Of a stretch of DNA of 7,286 nucleotides, positions 1 through 6,483 are shown piece after piece. The translations under genes and the position numbers were made by a program. Under the pieces are notes generated by a model, which saw only the letters and a program-made list of their open reading frames with translations, was not told the DNA's origin and made no database searches. The stretch lies in the NCBI GenBank assembly GCA_028293265.1, contig JAQGPB010000663.1, forward strand, positions 1-7,286, written 5' to 3'. Position 1 is the stretch's first letter, and every line of letters begins with the position of its first letter. The DNA comes from Pedosphaera sp. Its GTDB lineage: Bacteria; Verrucomicrobiota; Verrucomicrobiae; Limisphaerales; Pedosphaeraceae.

Positions 1-698
1 AGGGCGAGGGTGTAGTCATGCTTCAAAGCCACGTAAACACCGGGACCGCCCGCCCAACTCAGGTCGTTGGCAAACCGGTAATCGAAAGCGCCCGGCGACC
101 GGATGGCGTATTGCACGCTCGCGGTTAAAAAAAACTTCTTCCACCGCGCGACCATGCCGGAGCCGATAAGTCCATCCACCGAGCCGGACCCGTAGGTCAA
201 GTCGTGGCCGCCGATGCCAGCGGCAAAATCGGGCTCGTTGGGATCAAGGTGATGCGCGTTGCCGGTAGGCAGTTTCAGCCCGGCCAAGGCCGACCAGGTG
301 AAGGTGTAATCTTCGCGGAGCTTTTGGTAAAGCCGCGCGTTTCCGATCAGCGCCATGTCGCCGATGCCGGTTTCGGTGAGATTGCCGCTGGCCGATGAGC
401 CATAAGCGCGATGGATGAGCGGCAGGCTCAGTTGCAGGCCGAAGCGGTCGTCGAAGTTGTAGCCCGCGAAGACTTGCGAAACGGAACTGTAGATATATTC
501 CCCATCGTTCATGATTTTGCGGCCATTCACCTGGAGCGTGTTGAAATAAGTCAGTTGTTCAGCCACTCCGCCGAAGAAGCCCGAACCGCCGCCGCCTTGG
601 GCTTCGGAGGCAGCGTAAACCGAGCACAAATCACAAGCCAGCGCCGGTTGCGCACCCGCAGCCGCCAGCAGGACCAACACCAAAGTTTCTGATTTCAT
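1..698 (-). CDS. Exported outer-membrane beta-barrel protein, C-terminus cut by the window edge
   Basis: The frame is open from ATG at 698 to the left edge, giving 232 residues with no stop. The N-terminus is a signal peptide: a short charged start, then a hydrophobic run (LVLVLLAAAGA), ending PALA before Cys22, which fits signal peptidase I cleavage. The lipobox is poor (A-L-A-C), so a lipoprotein is less likely. The mature protein opens with CDLC (Cys22, Cys25) and a Gly-rich stretch. It continues with alternating aromatic/polar strands typical of a barrel, including the elements TGIGDMALIGNARLY (about 110-124) and LAGLKLPTGN (about 138-147). These resemble the Phenol_MetA_deg-type 'transporter' barrels (PF13557), a resemblance I infer by eye. 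Substrate unknown. No Shine-Dalgarno precedes the ATG; the upstream bases are A/T-rich. It lies 105 bases downstream of the small CxxC membrane protein and is probably co-transcribed with it. Confidence 0.78.
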   Translation of the reverse strand, partial: MKSETLVLVLLAAAGAQPALACDLCSVYAASEAQGGGGSGFFGGVAEQLTYFNTLQVNGRKIMNDGEYIYSSVSQVFAGYNFDDRFGLQLSLPLIHRAYGSSASGNLTETGIGDMALIGNARLYQKLREDYTFTWSALAGLKLPTGNAHHLDPNEPDFAAGIGGHDLTYGSGSVDGLIGSGMVARWKKFFLTASVQYAIRSPGAFDYRFANDLSWAGGPGVYVALKHDYTLA

Positions 699-720
699 TT
701 GAATTGAATTTGAAAATTGT

Positions 721-742
721 GAGAACCGCGCCAGCGGGTCTC
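721..742 (-). terminator. Intergenic hairpin; possible weak terminator or leader structure
   Basis: The bases form an inverted repeat with 9-base arms (GAGACCCGC and GCGGTTCTC on the minus strand) holding one mismatch around a 4-base loop (TGGC). It sits between the stop of the small CxxC protein (804) and the start of the barrel gene (698). The sequence after it on the minus strand is ACAATTTTCAAATTC, which is A/T-rich but not a clean U-tract. It could partly terminate transcription between the two genes or act as a 5' stabiliser for the barrel message. The structure is seen directly; its role is inferred. Confidence 0.35.
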
Positions 743-803
743 GGATTAAGGGAAAACCAACGGCCCATGCCGGACAGGCGCGGGCAACGAAAACTGAAGT
801 TGA

Positions 804-1184
804 TCAGGCGCGGAATGCGCGGGGCGGGGGAACGGGAGGTGTCTCGGTAAAAGAAGCGCCGGTAATGGCGCGCTCAGCGCACAATGGGAAATGCGCGGGT
901 GCAACGAGGGCGAGAGCCGCTGATTGGCGGAGAAATTCGAGTTTCTTCAAATCAATCTGCGTGTCGGATTTTTTTTCAGATTGCCGGCCGCTGGCAATGC
1001 GTTTGCACAAGGCGCAGGGATGTTTGCCGTCGAAGGTTTTTTCCAAGGCTTCCGGGAGAGGAGAGATGCGCGCATTGTCCGCCAACATCGTGGCCCATGC
1101 CACGGATTGGAGCACGGCCCAATGGGTTCCTGTGGCGCTGAGGAGCGCCAGGATCAGCAGCCAATGGCCGATGCGTGAGAACAC
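804..1184 (-). CDS. Small membrane-anchored protein with CxxC motif, function unknown
   Basis: I place the start at GTG 1184 (126 aa), 31 bases after the argA stop. The frame extends upstream into argA, but that part looks non-coding (Arg/Pro/Ser-rich) and would need a long overlap. From the chosen start there is one N-terminal hydrophobic segment (about residues 6-34, GHWLLILALLSATGTHWAVLQ...), either an uncleaved anchor or a signal peptide. After it comes HPCALCKRI (Cys57, Cys60), a Lys-rich stretch (about 67-81), a second hydrophobic patch with Cys102 (about 89-102), and a Pro-rich tail. I recall similar small proteins in Verrucomicrobiota, generally annotated as hypothetical. The layout loosely resembles DUF2946-type proteins near metal-uptake genes. 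The CxxC and the neighbouring CDLC barrel suggest metal or redox function, but this is inference. No Shine-Dalgarno is seen, so the start is uncertain. Confidence 0.68.
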   Translation of the reverse strand: MFSRIGHWLLILALLSATGTHWAVLQSVAWATMLADNARISPLPEALEKTFDGKHPCALCKRIASGRQSEKKSDTQIDLKKLEFLRQSAALALVAPAHFPLCAERAITGASFTETPPVPPPRAFRA

Positions 1185-1215
1185 GTCCGCTTTATCAGGC
1201 AGGATGGAATGATTG

Positions 1216-2514
1216 TCAAGCCGTCTGCGGGCTGGATGCCTTGGCCAATTTTTTGACGAGCACTTTGGAATTACGCCCGCTCTGGTCATATTTTTCACGG
1301 CGCGATGGCGGCAAATCATCCGGTGTGCCTTCGGTGAAGCCGGCCTTGGATTGGAAATAAGTGAACGCCTGGGTCGAGAGCGTGAGCAGCTCGCTCATGC
1401 CCAGTTCGCGCGCCTTGGTCTCGACGAATTGAATCATTTTTTGACCGATGCCCTGGTTCTCGTGCGAAGGGCTGACGTAAAGGCAGGCCAGCTCGCCTTT
1501 GTTGACCTCGGGATAAGAATGCAACGCCACGCACGCGACCGGATTTTTATCAATCTCAAAAATATAATAGTCGTTGAGCTGCTTCTCGATGACCGTCCGG
1601 GTGCGCTTGACCAGTTCCGCATTCTCGACGGAATTTTTGGTCAGCATCTGGATGCTGCGGATGTCCTTCTTCTTGGCCGCGCGGATCTGCTGATATTCGT
1701 TCGCGTAAATCAGCGTGCCGATGCCTTCGTTCGAAAACACCTCGGCCAGCAGGCCTTCGTCCACGTGGCCGTTGATGACGTGGACACGCTGGACGCCCGC
1801 GTTGCAGGCGGCGGCGGCGTGGCGGGCCTTGGAAAACATCTCCGGCGCAAAACCTTGTTTGGCGAGGAGGGCGTTCAAGTCAGCCACAATCATATGGCGG
1901 ATCAACTGCCCCTGATGGATCAATCCATCTTGCGTGGTGATGAAAATCAATTTTGTCGCCTTCAATGCGTCCGCGACGGCCACCGCGACGCTGTCGGAAT
2001 TGACGCGATACGTTTTGCCGTCGCCATCGAAGCCGAGCGGGGGAATCACTGGAATGATGCCCTGTGCGAGCAATGTCTGCAGCAGTTCGACATCCACGCG
2101 TTCGACCTTGCCGGTGAAAAGATGGTCCATGCCCTGGATGATGCCGAGGGGATGCGCGATGATGGCATTGGAAGAGGCGGCGCGAAGGTCGTTCGCGGAA
2201 AGGCCTTCCAGAATTTCATGCGTCAAACGGTTCGCGGCGGTCAGCGCGAGCTTCAACGTCTCCGCGTCGGTGATGCCGCTGCCGTCCAAGTCCGAGGCCT
2301 TGACATTCTGCTCCTCGGCGAGCGCCTTGACCTGCGCTCCCGCGCCATGCGCGAGCACCACGCGGATGTTCAGCGAACGCAGCACTGCGACATCGAGCAG
2401 GATGTTCGCGAAATTTTCGTCCGTGATGATCGCGCCGTCAATGCTGAGAATGAAGGTTTTTTCCCGGAAGCGCGGAATGTATTGCAGGATGCCCCGCAGG
2501 TCGGTCAGTTTCAC
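1216..2514 (-). CDS. argA: Amino-acid N-acetyltransferase (N-acetylglutamate synthase)
   Basis: This enzyme transfers the acetyl group of acetyl-CoA to glutamate, the first step of arginine biosynthesis, in the cytoplasm. The 432 residues match the bifunctional ArgA layout (E. coli ArgA is 443 aa). An amino-acid-kinase-fold domain (about 1-275) carries the glycine turn AHGAGAQV (55-62), the IIPVIPPLGFDGDGK region (153-167) and NSDSVAVAVADAL (172-184). A GNAT acetyltransferase domain follows (about 286-425), with LYVSPSHENQGIG (345-357) as the acetyl-CoA pyrophosphate-binding motif. In known ArgA proteins the kinase fold is non-catalytic and binds arginine for feedback control; that is family knowledge. 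The start is GTG at 2514 (VKLTDLR...), with no Shine-Dalgarno. A possible -10 box, TATCAT, lies at 2549-2544 on the minus strand without a good -35. The gene follows hicA by 85 bases, so it may have its own promoter. Confidence 0.93.
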   Translation of the reverse strand: MKLTDLRGILQYIPRFREKTFILSIDGAIITDENFANILLDVAVLRSLNIRVVLAHGAGAQVKALAEEQNVKASDLDGSGITDAETLKLALTAANRLTHEILEGLSANDLRAASSNAIIAHPLGIIQGMDHLFTGKVERVDVELLQTLLAQGIIPVIPPLGFDGDGKTYRVNSDSVAVAVADALKATKLIFITTQDGLIHQGQLIRHMIVADLNALLAKQGFAPEMFSKARHAAAACNAGVQRVHVINGHVDEGLLAEVFSNEGIGTLIYANEYQQIRAAKKKDIRSIQMLTKNSVENAELVKRTRTVIEKQLNDYYIFEIDKNPVACVALHSYPEVNKGELACLYVSPSHENQGIGQKMIQFVETKARELGMSELLTLSTQAFTYFQSKAGFTEGTPDDLPPSRREKYDQSGRNSKVLVKKLAKASSPQTA

Positions 2515-2599
2515 TTTGGTTGTTAGTCAGTTCGGTTGCCGGGATGATAAGTAAACGCTTTTGGCGGGGATTCAATACAAATCTCCGGCGGCGCGACTG

Positions 2600-2824
2600 T
2601 CAGGCATGGCGGACAAAATCTTGGACTGACATTCCGATATCCTTGGCAATTTGGCGCAGGAGAAATGGTGAAATATCCCGGCCGGAGTGAAATGGAACCG
2701 TTGTGCCCCTGCCGTCAGCGTGGCGATATTGTTTGTGCGAACCGCGCTGCCTGACCTCGATAAAACCGAGATTGGAAAGAATTCGGGCCACTTCACGAGG
2801 TTTCAGCACCGGAACGTTACCCAT
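2600..2824 (-). CDS. hicA: HicA-family mRNA interferase toxin
   Basis: HicA toxins are small double-stranded-RNA-binding-fold ribonucleases that cleave mRNA and arrest growth until HicB neutralises them. The 74-residue protein has the family pattern: [15 protein letters not shown] (7-21), then [11 protein letters not shown] (25-35) with the catalytic His30 in the G-S-H motif, then [12 protein letters not shown] (41-52) and the C-terminal helix [16 protein letters not shown] (55-70). The length is normal and all expected motifs are present, so the toxin looks intact. The ATG at 2824 starts two bases after the hicB stop, so translation is probably coupled. The order is antitoxin first, the reverse of the E. 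coli hicAB arrangement but common in other HicAB loci. The few codons upstream of the ATG in the same frame belong to the hicB region and were not used. Confidence 0.92.
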   Translation of the reverse strand: MGNVPVLKPREVARILSNLGFIEVRQRGSHKQYRHADGRGTTVPFHSGRDISPFLLRQIAKDIGMSVQDFVRHA

Positions 2825-2826
2825 GG

Positions 2827-3036
2827 TCAGGCGACACTGACGGTTTGGGTACCAATGAACTCGGCTTCCAGTTTTGGTTCTCCATCTTCCAGCAGCATCG
2901 CCACGACTTCGCGCAAATTCTGATTTAGCTCCTCCAGTGTCGCGGCTTGAGAATGAGCGCCGGGAAAACCGGGGATGAATCCGACAAACAAGTTTGTCTC
3001 CGGACACCGCTCCACCACTGCCGTATAAGTTTTCAT
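2827..3036 (-). CDS. hicB: HicB-family antitoxin
   Basis: HicB binds and blocks HicA and usually represses its own operon. The 69-residue protein has the partially degraded RNase H-like HicB fold: [21 protein letters not shown]... begins with the first strands, followed by the [17 protein letters not shown] motif (21-37) and the helix [14 protein letters not shown] (38-51). It is a short form. After about residue 60 there is only [10 protein letters not shown], so the ribbon-helix-helix or helix-turn-helix DNA-binding domain carried by longer HicB proteins is missing, and self-repression by the usual route is not evident. I chose ATG 3036. An upstream ATG at 3063 would add MGECYAAIE but lies inside the predicted promoter. 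The gene starts 56 bases after hisC ends. Confidence 0.91.
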   Translation of the reverse strand: MKTYTAVVERCPETNLFVGFIPGFPGAHSQAATLEELNQNLREVVAMLLEDGEPKLEAEFIGTQTVSVA

Positions 3037-3045
3037 CTCAATCGC

Positions 3046-3073
3046 AGCATAACATTCGCCCATGTGCTGTCAA
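3046..3073 (-). promoter_or_regulatory. Sigma-70-type promoter for hicB-hicA
   Basis: On the minus strand a perfect -35 box TTGACA (3073-3068) is followed by a 16-base spacer and a -10 box TATGCT (3051-3046), preceded by TG one base upstream, which makes an extended -10. This is the best promoter match in the window. Transcription would begin around 3040-3037, only one to four bases before the hicB ATG at 3036. An imperfect inverted repeat (AGC...ACAT and ATGT-GCT arms, about 3047-3068) overlaps the spacer and could be an operator. The boxes are seen directly; activity is inferred. Confidence 0.6.
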
Positions 3074-3092
3074 TGAGGTCCGATTTGGCCGG

Positions 3093-4187
3093 TTACAAAA
3101 CTTTTTTCAACGCTGCCAAACAACGGGTGTTCTCCTTGGTTGTGCCGATTGAAATGCGGATCCATTCGGGCATTTGATAGCCGCCCAAGGGACGCACAAT
3201 CACGCCCTGTTTCTGCAGTTCATTGAACACGCGCTGGCCTACGCCGACACGCTCCAGAATGAAATTGGCTGCCGAGGGTATGAATTCCACGACCCTCGGC
3301 TGCAAGTTGTCGGTGAATAACCGCAGTCCTCCGGCATTGTTCGCACGCGTTTTTTTTACGTGTTCGGCATCGCCCAACGCCGCGAGCGCGCCGGCTTGGG
3401 CGATGGAGTTGATGTTGAATGGCTGCCGGATTTTTTCCAATGCCGCGATCAATTCGGGCTGGGCGATGCCGTAGCCGAGCCGCAATCCGGCGAGGCCGAA
3501 AATTTTTGAAAACGTCCGCATGAGGAGCAGGTTCGGATGTTTTCCAGTGCGGATCACGGCGAGCAAATCAACCGGTGCTTCGAGAAATTCGATGTACGCC
3601 TCATCCATCACCAGCAAAACATTCTTCGGCACATCGTTGACGAGGCGCAGCAACTCTTCGCGTGGGGCAAGCGTGCCGGTGGGGTTGTTGGGATTGGCTA
3701 CGAACACCACTTTCGTGCGCGGCGTGATGGCGGCGAGCATGGCGGGCAGATCGTGGCCGTAATTTTTCGCCGGAACCACAATCGGATTCGCGCCAAACAG
3801 CCGCGTGAAGATGGGATAAACCGCAAAGCAATATTGTGACATGACGACGTCCGCGCCCGGCGCCATCAACGCATGGCCGATAAATTCGATGATCTCGTTC
3901 GAGCCGTTGCCAAGGATGAGGTTGGTCGTGTCGAGGCCGAGTTTTTCGGCGAGCTTTTGCTTCAGATAAAACGCGTTGCCGTCCGGGTAGAGGTGAAGGC
4001 TGGCAATGGCCTTTTGCATGGCGGCCAGTGCGGCAGGGGAGGGGCCGAGCGGGTTTTCGTTGGAAGCCAGCTTGATGATGTCGTGCGGCGGGAGGCCGAG
4101 TTCGCGGGCCACTTCTTCGATGGGCCGCCCCGGCTGATACACCGGCACATTTTGCAACGCGGGATTGAGAGGCAAAGGTGAAGACAT
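3093..4187 (-). CDS. hisC: Histidinol-phosphate aminotransferase
   Basis: HisC converts imidazole-acetol phosphate and glutamate to L-histidinol phosphate and 2-oxoglutarate, using pyridoxal phosphate (PLP), in the cytoplasm. The 364 residues match the usual length of this class I/II aminotransferase. Visible motifs are KLASNENPLGPSP (39-51) at the substrate end, GNGSNEII (93-100), which binds the PLP phosphate, VANPNNPTG (163-171), MDEAYIEF (194-201) with the PLP-ring Asp195, TFSKIFGLAGLRLGYG (225-240) with the Schiff-base Lys228, and WIRISIGT (342-349) with the carboxylate-binding Arg344. The close paralogue class of aromatic or phenylalanine transaminases cannot be fully excluded, but the N-terminal and SKIFGLAGLRLGY signatures fit HisC. 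The ATG begins one base after the stop of the preceding DRTGG gene (TGA-C-ATG), so translational coupling is likely. No other his gene is in the window. Confidence 0.93.
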   Translation of the reverse strand: MSSPLPLNPALQNVPVYQPGRPIEEVARELGLPPHDIIKLASNENPLGPSPAALAAMQKAIASLHLYPDGNAFYLKQKLAEKLGLDTTNLILGNGSNEIIEFIGHALMAPGADVVMSQYCFAVYPIFTRLFGANPIVVPAKNYGHDLPAMLAAITPRTKVVFVANPNNPTGTLAPREELLRLVNDVPKNVLLVMDEAYIEFLEAPVDLLAVIRTGKHPNLLLMRTFSKIFGLAGLRLGYGIAQPELIAALEKIRQPFNINSIAQAGALAALGDAEHVKKTRANNAGGLRLFTDNLQPRVVEFIPSAANFILERVGVGQRVFNELQKQGVIVRPLGGYQMPEWIRISIGTTKENTRCLAALKKVL

Positions 4188-4188
4188 G

Positions 4189-5289
4189 TCAGAGCGAGTT
4201 CAGGATTTTCTGCACGTCCACATTTTTTGCGATCAAATCGCGGATGAGGGTGATTTTTTCGACATCACCAGGGCGAGTTTTGACGGTCAAATCGTGGACC
4301 TTGGAAGCGACTTGGTAACTATCCTCCTCGGCCAGCAATACCGGAATGGGCATGGTGCGAATGGCTTTGAGGATGCTGGCGGAGGGCCGCAGATTTCCCG
4401 TAAGCACAATTCCCGCCATCTTCTTCCCCTTCTGACCATCAAGACTTGTTCGCGCGGCCAGGATGATGTCTTCGCGGTCACCGGGAGTGATGAGCAGCAC
4501 GCCGGGCTTAAAGAGGCTCAGCGCATTTTGTGCGCCCATTGCCCCAACGGACACTCCCTCGACCAAATTTTGCATGCCGCCGCCCTGGTTCAACATCTGC
4601 GCGTGCAACTCCTCTCGGATGAGTTCCACCGTAGGGTTGGACAAGACCTGATGATGCGGAATGACGCCGAGCAATTCGAGTCCCTTGCGCTTGAGGCCGC
4701 GCCGGGCAAAGTCGCTGATGTATTCCACCTTAGTCCCCAAAACCTTGTTCAGAATGACGCCGATGATTTCGACCCCTTCCTTCTCGAACAACGCCTGGTT
4801 CAACGCCACTTCGTCAATCGGCTTGCCGATTCCGCCCTGCGTGACGATGATGACCTTCGCCCCGACCACCTTTGCGACCTGTGCGTTTGATAAATCGAAG
4901 ACTGAACCCACGCCTGCGTGTCCCGAGCCTTCGCACAGCACAAAATCCTTTTCCCACGCCACGCGGTCAAAAGCTTTCTGGATTTTTTTGACCAACGCCT
5001 CGTTGTTGGATGACTGCAGATATTTGCGCGTGAAATCCGGCTCGACCGCGATCGGGCTCATGTCCACCAGCGGGCAATTGAGCCGGAACACGCTGTCCAT
5101 CAGCACGGTGTCCTCGTCAATTTTCTGCTCCTCGATTTCGACGAACCGCTGGCCGACCGGCTTGATGTAGCCGATACGCGGGTAAAATTGTTGCAGCGCG
5201 GAAATCAATCCGAGCGACGTGGTGGTCTTGCCGTCGTTCTGGCGGGTGGCGGCGATAAAGACGCGCGGGGTGGTTGTATTCATGCGCAT
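4189..5289 (-). CDS. BioD-like P-loop plus DRTGG-domain protein (separate Pta N-terminal half)
   Basis: The product corresponds to the non-catalytic N-terminal half of long phosphate acetyltransferases. The first domain (about 7-215, AAA_26/dethiobiotin-synthetase-like) has a deviant P-loop TRQNDGKTTTSLGL (15-28), LCEGSGHAG (118-126) as the switch-like region, and VIIVTQGGIGKPIDE (146-160). The second is a DRTGG domain (about 222-335), with TPGDREDII (268-276) standing for the DRTGG-type signature and IPVLLAEEDSYQVA (315-328) at its end. In E. coli Pta the equivalent region is regulatory, and a similar role here is inferred. I chose ATG 5289 (366 aa), with a weak GAGAG about 10 bases upstream. 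ATG 5283 is almost as good, and a TTG at 5316 is less likely. It lies 33 bases after the pta stop and abuts hisC. No PTA_PTB catalytic domain is present. Confidence 0.85.
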   Translation of the reverse strand: MRMNTTTPRVFIAATRQNDGKTTTSLGLISALQQFYPRIGYIKPVGQRFVEIEEQKIDEDTVLMDSVFRLNCPLVDMSPIAVEPDFTRKYLQSSNNEALVKKIQKAFDRVAWEKDFVLCEGSGHAGVGSVFDLSNAQVAKVVGAKVIIVTQGGIGKPIDEVALNQALFEKEGVEIIGVILNKVLGTKVEYISDFARRGLKRKGLELLGVIPHHQVLSNPTVELIREELHAQMLNQGGGMQNLVEGVSVGAMGAQNALSLFKPGVLLITPGDREDIILAARTSLDGQKGKKMAGIVLTGNLRPSASILKAIRTMPIPVLLAEEDSYQVASKVHDLTVKTRPGDVEKITLIRDLIAKNVDVQKILNSL

Positions 5290-5322
5290 GGGCGGTTCAC
5301 TCTCAAGGCGGGACAAGGCCCG

Positions 5323-6375
5323 TCATTCCCCCGGCAGGCTTGAGCCAGCGCCGGGATAAAGTTTGGCGTATTCGATGGATTGCAGACCCACAATCGCGGC
5401 TACGCCCAGAATGTCATGGGCGTTGGAACCGCGGGAAACGTCCGCAGCGGGACGATCCAAGCCCAGCAGGATTTGCCCGTAAGCATTGGCGCGGGCGACG
5501 TGCTGGATCAACTTGCTCGCGATGTTGCCGGCATTCAAATCGGGAAAAATGAGCACCGTGGCGTTGCCCGCGACTTTGCTCTCCGGCAATTTGCGCGAGG
5601 CAATTTCCGGGATCAATGCTGCGTCCACCTGCAGCTCGCCGTCGAAGTCCGCCTCCACCTTGAATTCAGCGGCTTTTTTTTCGGCCAGCGCGGTTGCGGC
5701 TTGGACGCGTCCGATGGAAGGGTGAGTTGCGCTGCCCTTTGTCGAGAATGAAAGCAGCGCCACGCGTGGACGCGTGCCCATGATCTGCCGTGCCAATTGC
5801 GCCGTTGAAACCGCGATGTCCGCCAGTTGGTCCACCGTCGGTTCGGGAATCACGCCGCAATCCGCCATAAACAAAATGCCATTCTCGCCGAAGCGCGTGT
5901 CCTCGACCTCCATCACCATGCAACTTGATGCCGTGGCCGTGGTCGGGGCGACCTTGATGATCTGGAACAATGGCCGCAGCACGCTGCCGGTGATCTGGTT
6001 CGTGCCGGAAACCAAGCCATCGGCCTGGTGCATCGCCACCATCATGGCGCCGTAATAATTGGGGATGAGCATTGCCTCGCGCGCTTCCTGGGCCTTGAGG
6101 CCCTTGAAACGGCGCAAGGCCTCGAACCGGCGTACAAAACTATCCAGGTCTTCGCTCTCGGCGGGATTGATGATCCGCACGCCTTCCAGCGAGACATTCA
6201 GGCTTTGCGCCGCTTCCTTGATCTTGGTGCGGTCGCCCAGCAAAATGGGAACACCCAACCGCAGCGAATGAAACTGGCGGGCGGCCTGCAGGACGCGCGG
6301 CTCCGTTCCCTCCGGAAACACAATCCGTTTGGGATGCCGCTGCAATTTTTCAATGACACTGCCGATAAAACGCAT
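5323..6375 (-). CDS. pta: Phosphate acetyltransferase, single catalytic domain
   Basis: Pta interconverts acetyl-CoA plus phosphate with acetyl phosphate plus CoA, usually paired with acetate kinase, in the cytoplasm. The 350 residues are essentially one PTA_PTB domain, similar in size to the well-studied archaeal single-domain enzyme (about 333 aa). Visible motifs are KRIVFPEGTEPRVLQAA (16-32), MHQADGLVSGTN (115-126), FMADCGVIPEPT (169-180), LSFSTKGSATHP (208-219), DGELQVDAAL (245-254), FPDLNAGNI (277-285) and LDRPAADVSRG (306-316). The last contains the conserved Arg/Asp/Arg cluster (308, 312, 315) used in CoA binding and catalysis in the family. I chose ATG 6375 because homologue-like sequence begins there (MRFIGSVIEKLQRHP). 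The frame runs on upstream to 6486, but that part resembles no Pta and overlaps a promoter. Phosphotransbutyrylase is a less likely alternative. No ackA is seen in the window. Confidence 0.92.
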   Translation of the reverse strand: MRFIGSVIEKLQRHPKRIVFPEGTEPRVLQAARQFHSLRLGVPILLGDRTKIKEAAQSLNVSLEGVRIINPAESEDLDSFVRRFEALRRFKGLKAQEAREAMLIPNYYGAMMVAMHQADGLVSGTNQITGSVLRPLFQIIKVAPTTATASSCMVMEVEDTRFGENGILFMADCGVIPEPTVDQLADIAVSTAQLARQIMGTRPRVALLSFSTKGSATHPSIGRVQAATALAEKKAAEFKVEADFDGELQVDAALIPEIASRKLPESKVAGNATVLIFPDLNAGNIASKLIQHVARANAYGQILLGLDRPAADVSRGSNAHDILGVAAIVGLQSIEYAKLYPGAGSSLPGE

Positions 6376-6411
6376 GGGAGTTAAGTAACCGAGGAGGAGG
6401 GAAACTGCAAA

Positions 6412-6440
6412 CGTAAACGGCCAGGGAAACTCCGTGTCAA
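6412..6440 (-). promoter_or_regulatory. Candidate promoter for the pta-DRTGG-hisC operon
   Basis: On the minus strand a perfect TTGACA (6440-6435) is followed by a 17-base spacer and TTTACG (6417-6412), a weak -10 box. Transcription would start near 6405, leaving a leader of about 30 bases before the pta ATG at 6375. The leader has no clear Shine-Dalgarno. The -35 is strong and the -10 poor, which would suit an activated promoter, but that is inference. Confidence 0.4.
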
Positions 6441-6483
6441 GTTTGGTCCAAAACTTTGCGAACTGCCGCGCCGAACCAAACTT
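6439..6483. repeat. Inverted repeat upstream of pta; possible operator
   Basis: AAGTTTGGT at 6439-6447 is repeated as its exact reverse complement ACCAAACTT at 6475-6483, a 9-base inverted repeat with a 27-base centre. The left arm is also part of an 18-base near-palindrome (6439-6456, outer arms AAGTTT and AAACTT, 14 of 18 positions symmetric). The left arm touches the predicted pta -35 box, so a bound regulator could affect transcription. The symmetry is seen directly; the regulatory role is inferred. Confidence 0.35.

Noticed and set aside
1185..1319. Longer form of the small CxxC protein starting inside argA
   Set aside because: It would overlap argA by about 100 bases and add a basic, low-complexity leader before the hydrophobic segment. 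The GTG at 1184 fits better.
1213..2526. A 437-codon open frame on the plus strand opposite argA
   Set aside because: It mirrors argA almost end to end. Its product is rich in Arg, Asp, Gly and His with no domain, while the minus-strand frame is a complete ArgA. It is a by-product of GC-rich codon use.
4165..4890. A 241-codon plus-strand open frame opposite the DRTGG gene
   Set aside because: It is antisense to a well-supported gene and shows no recognisable motif.
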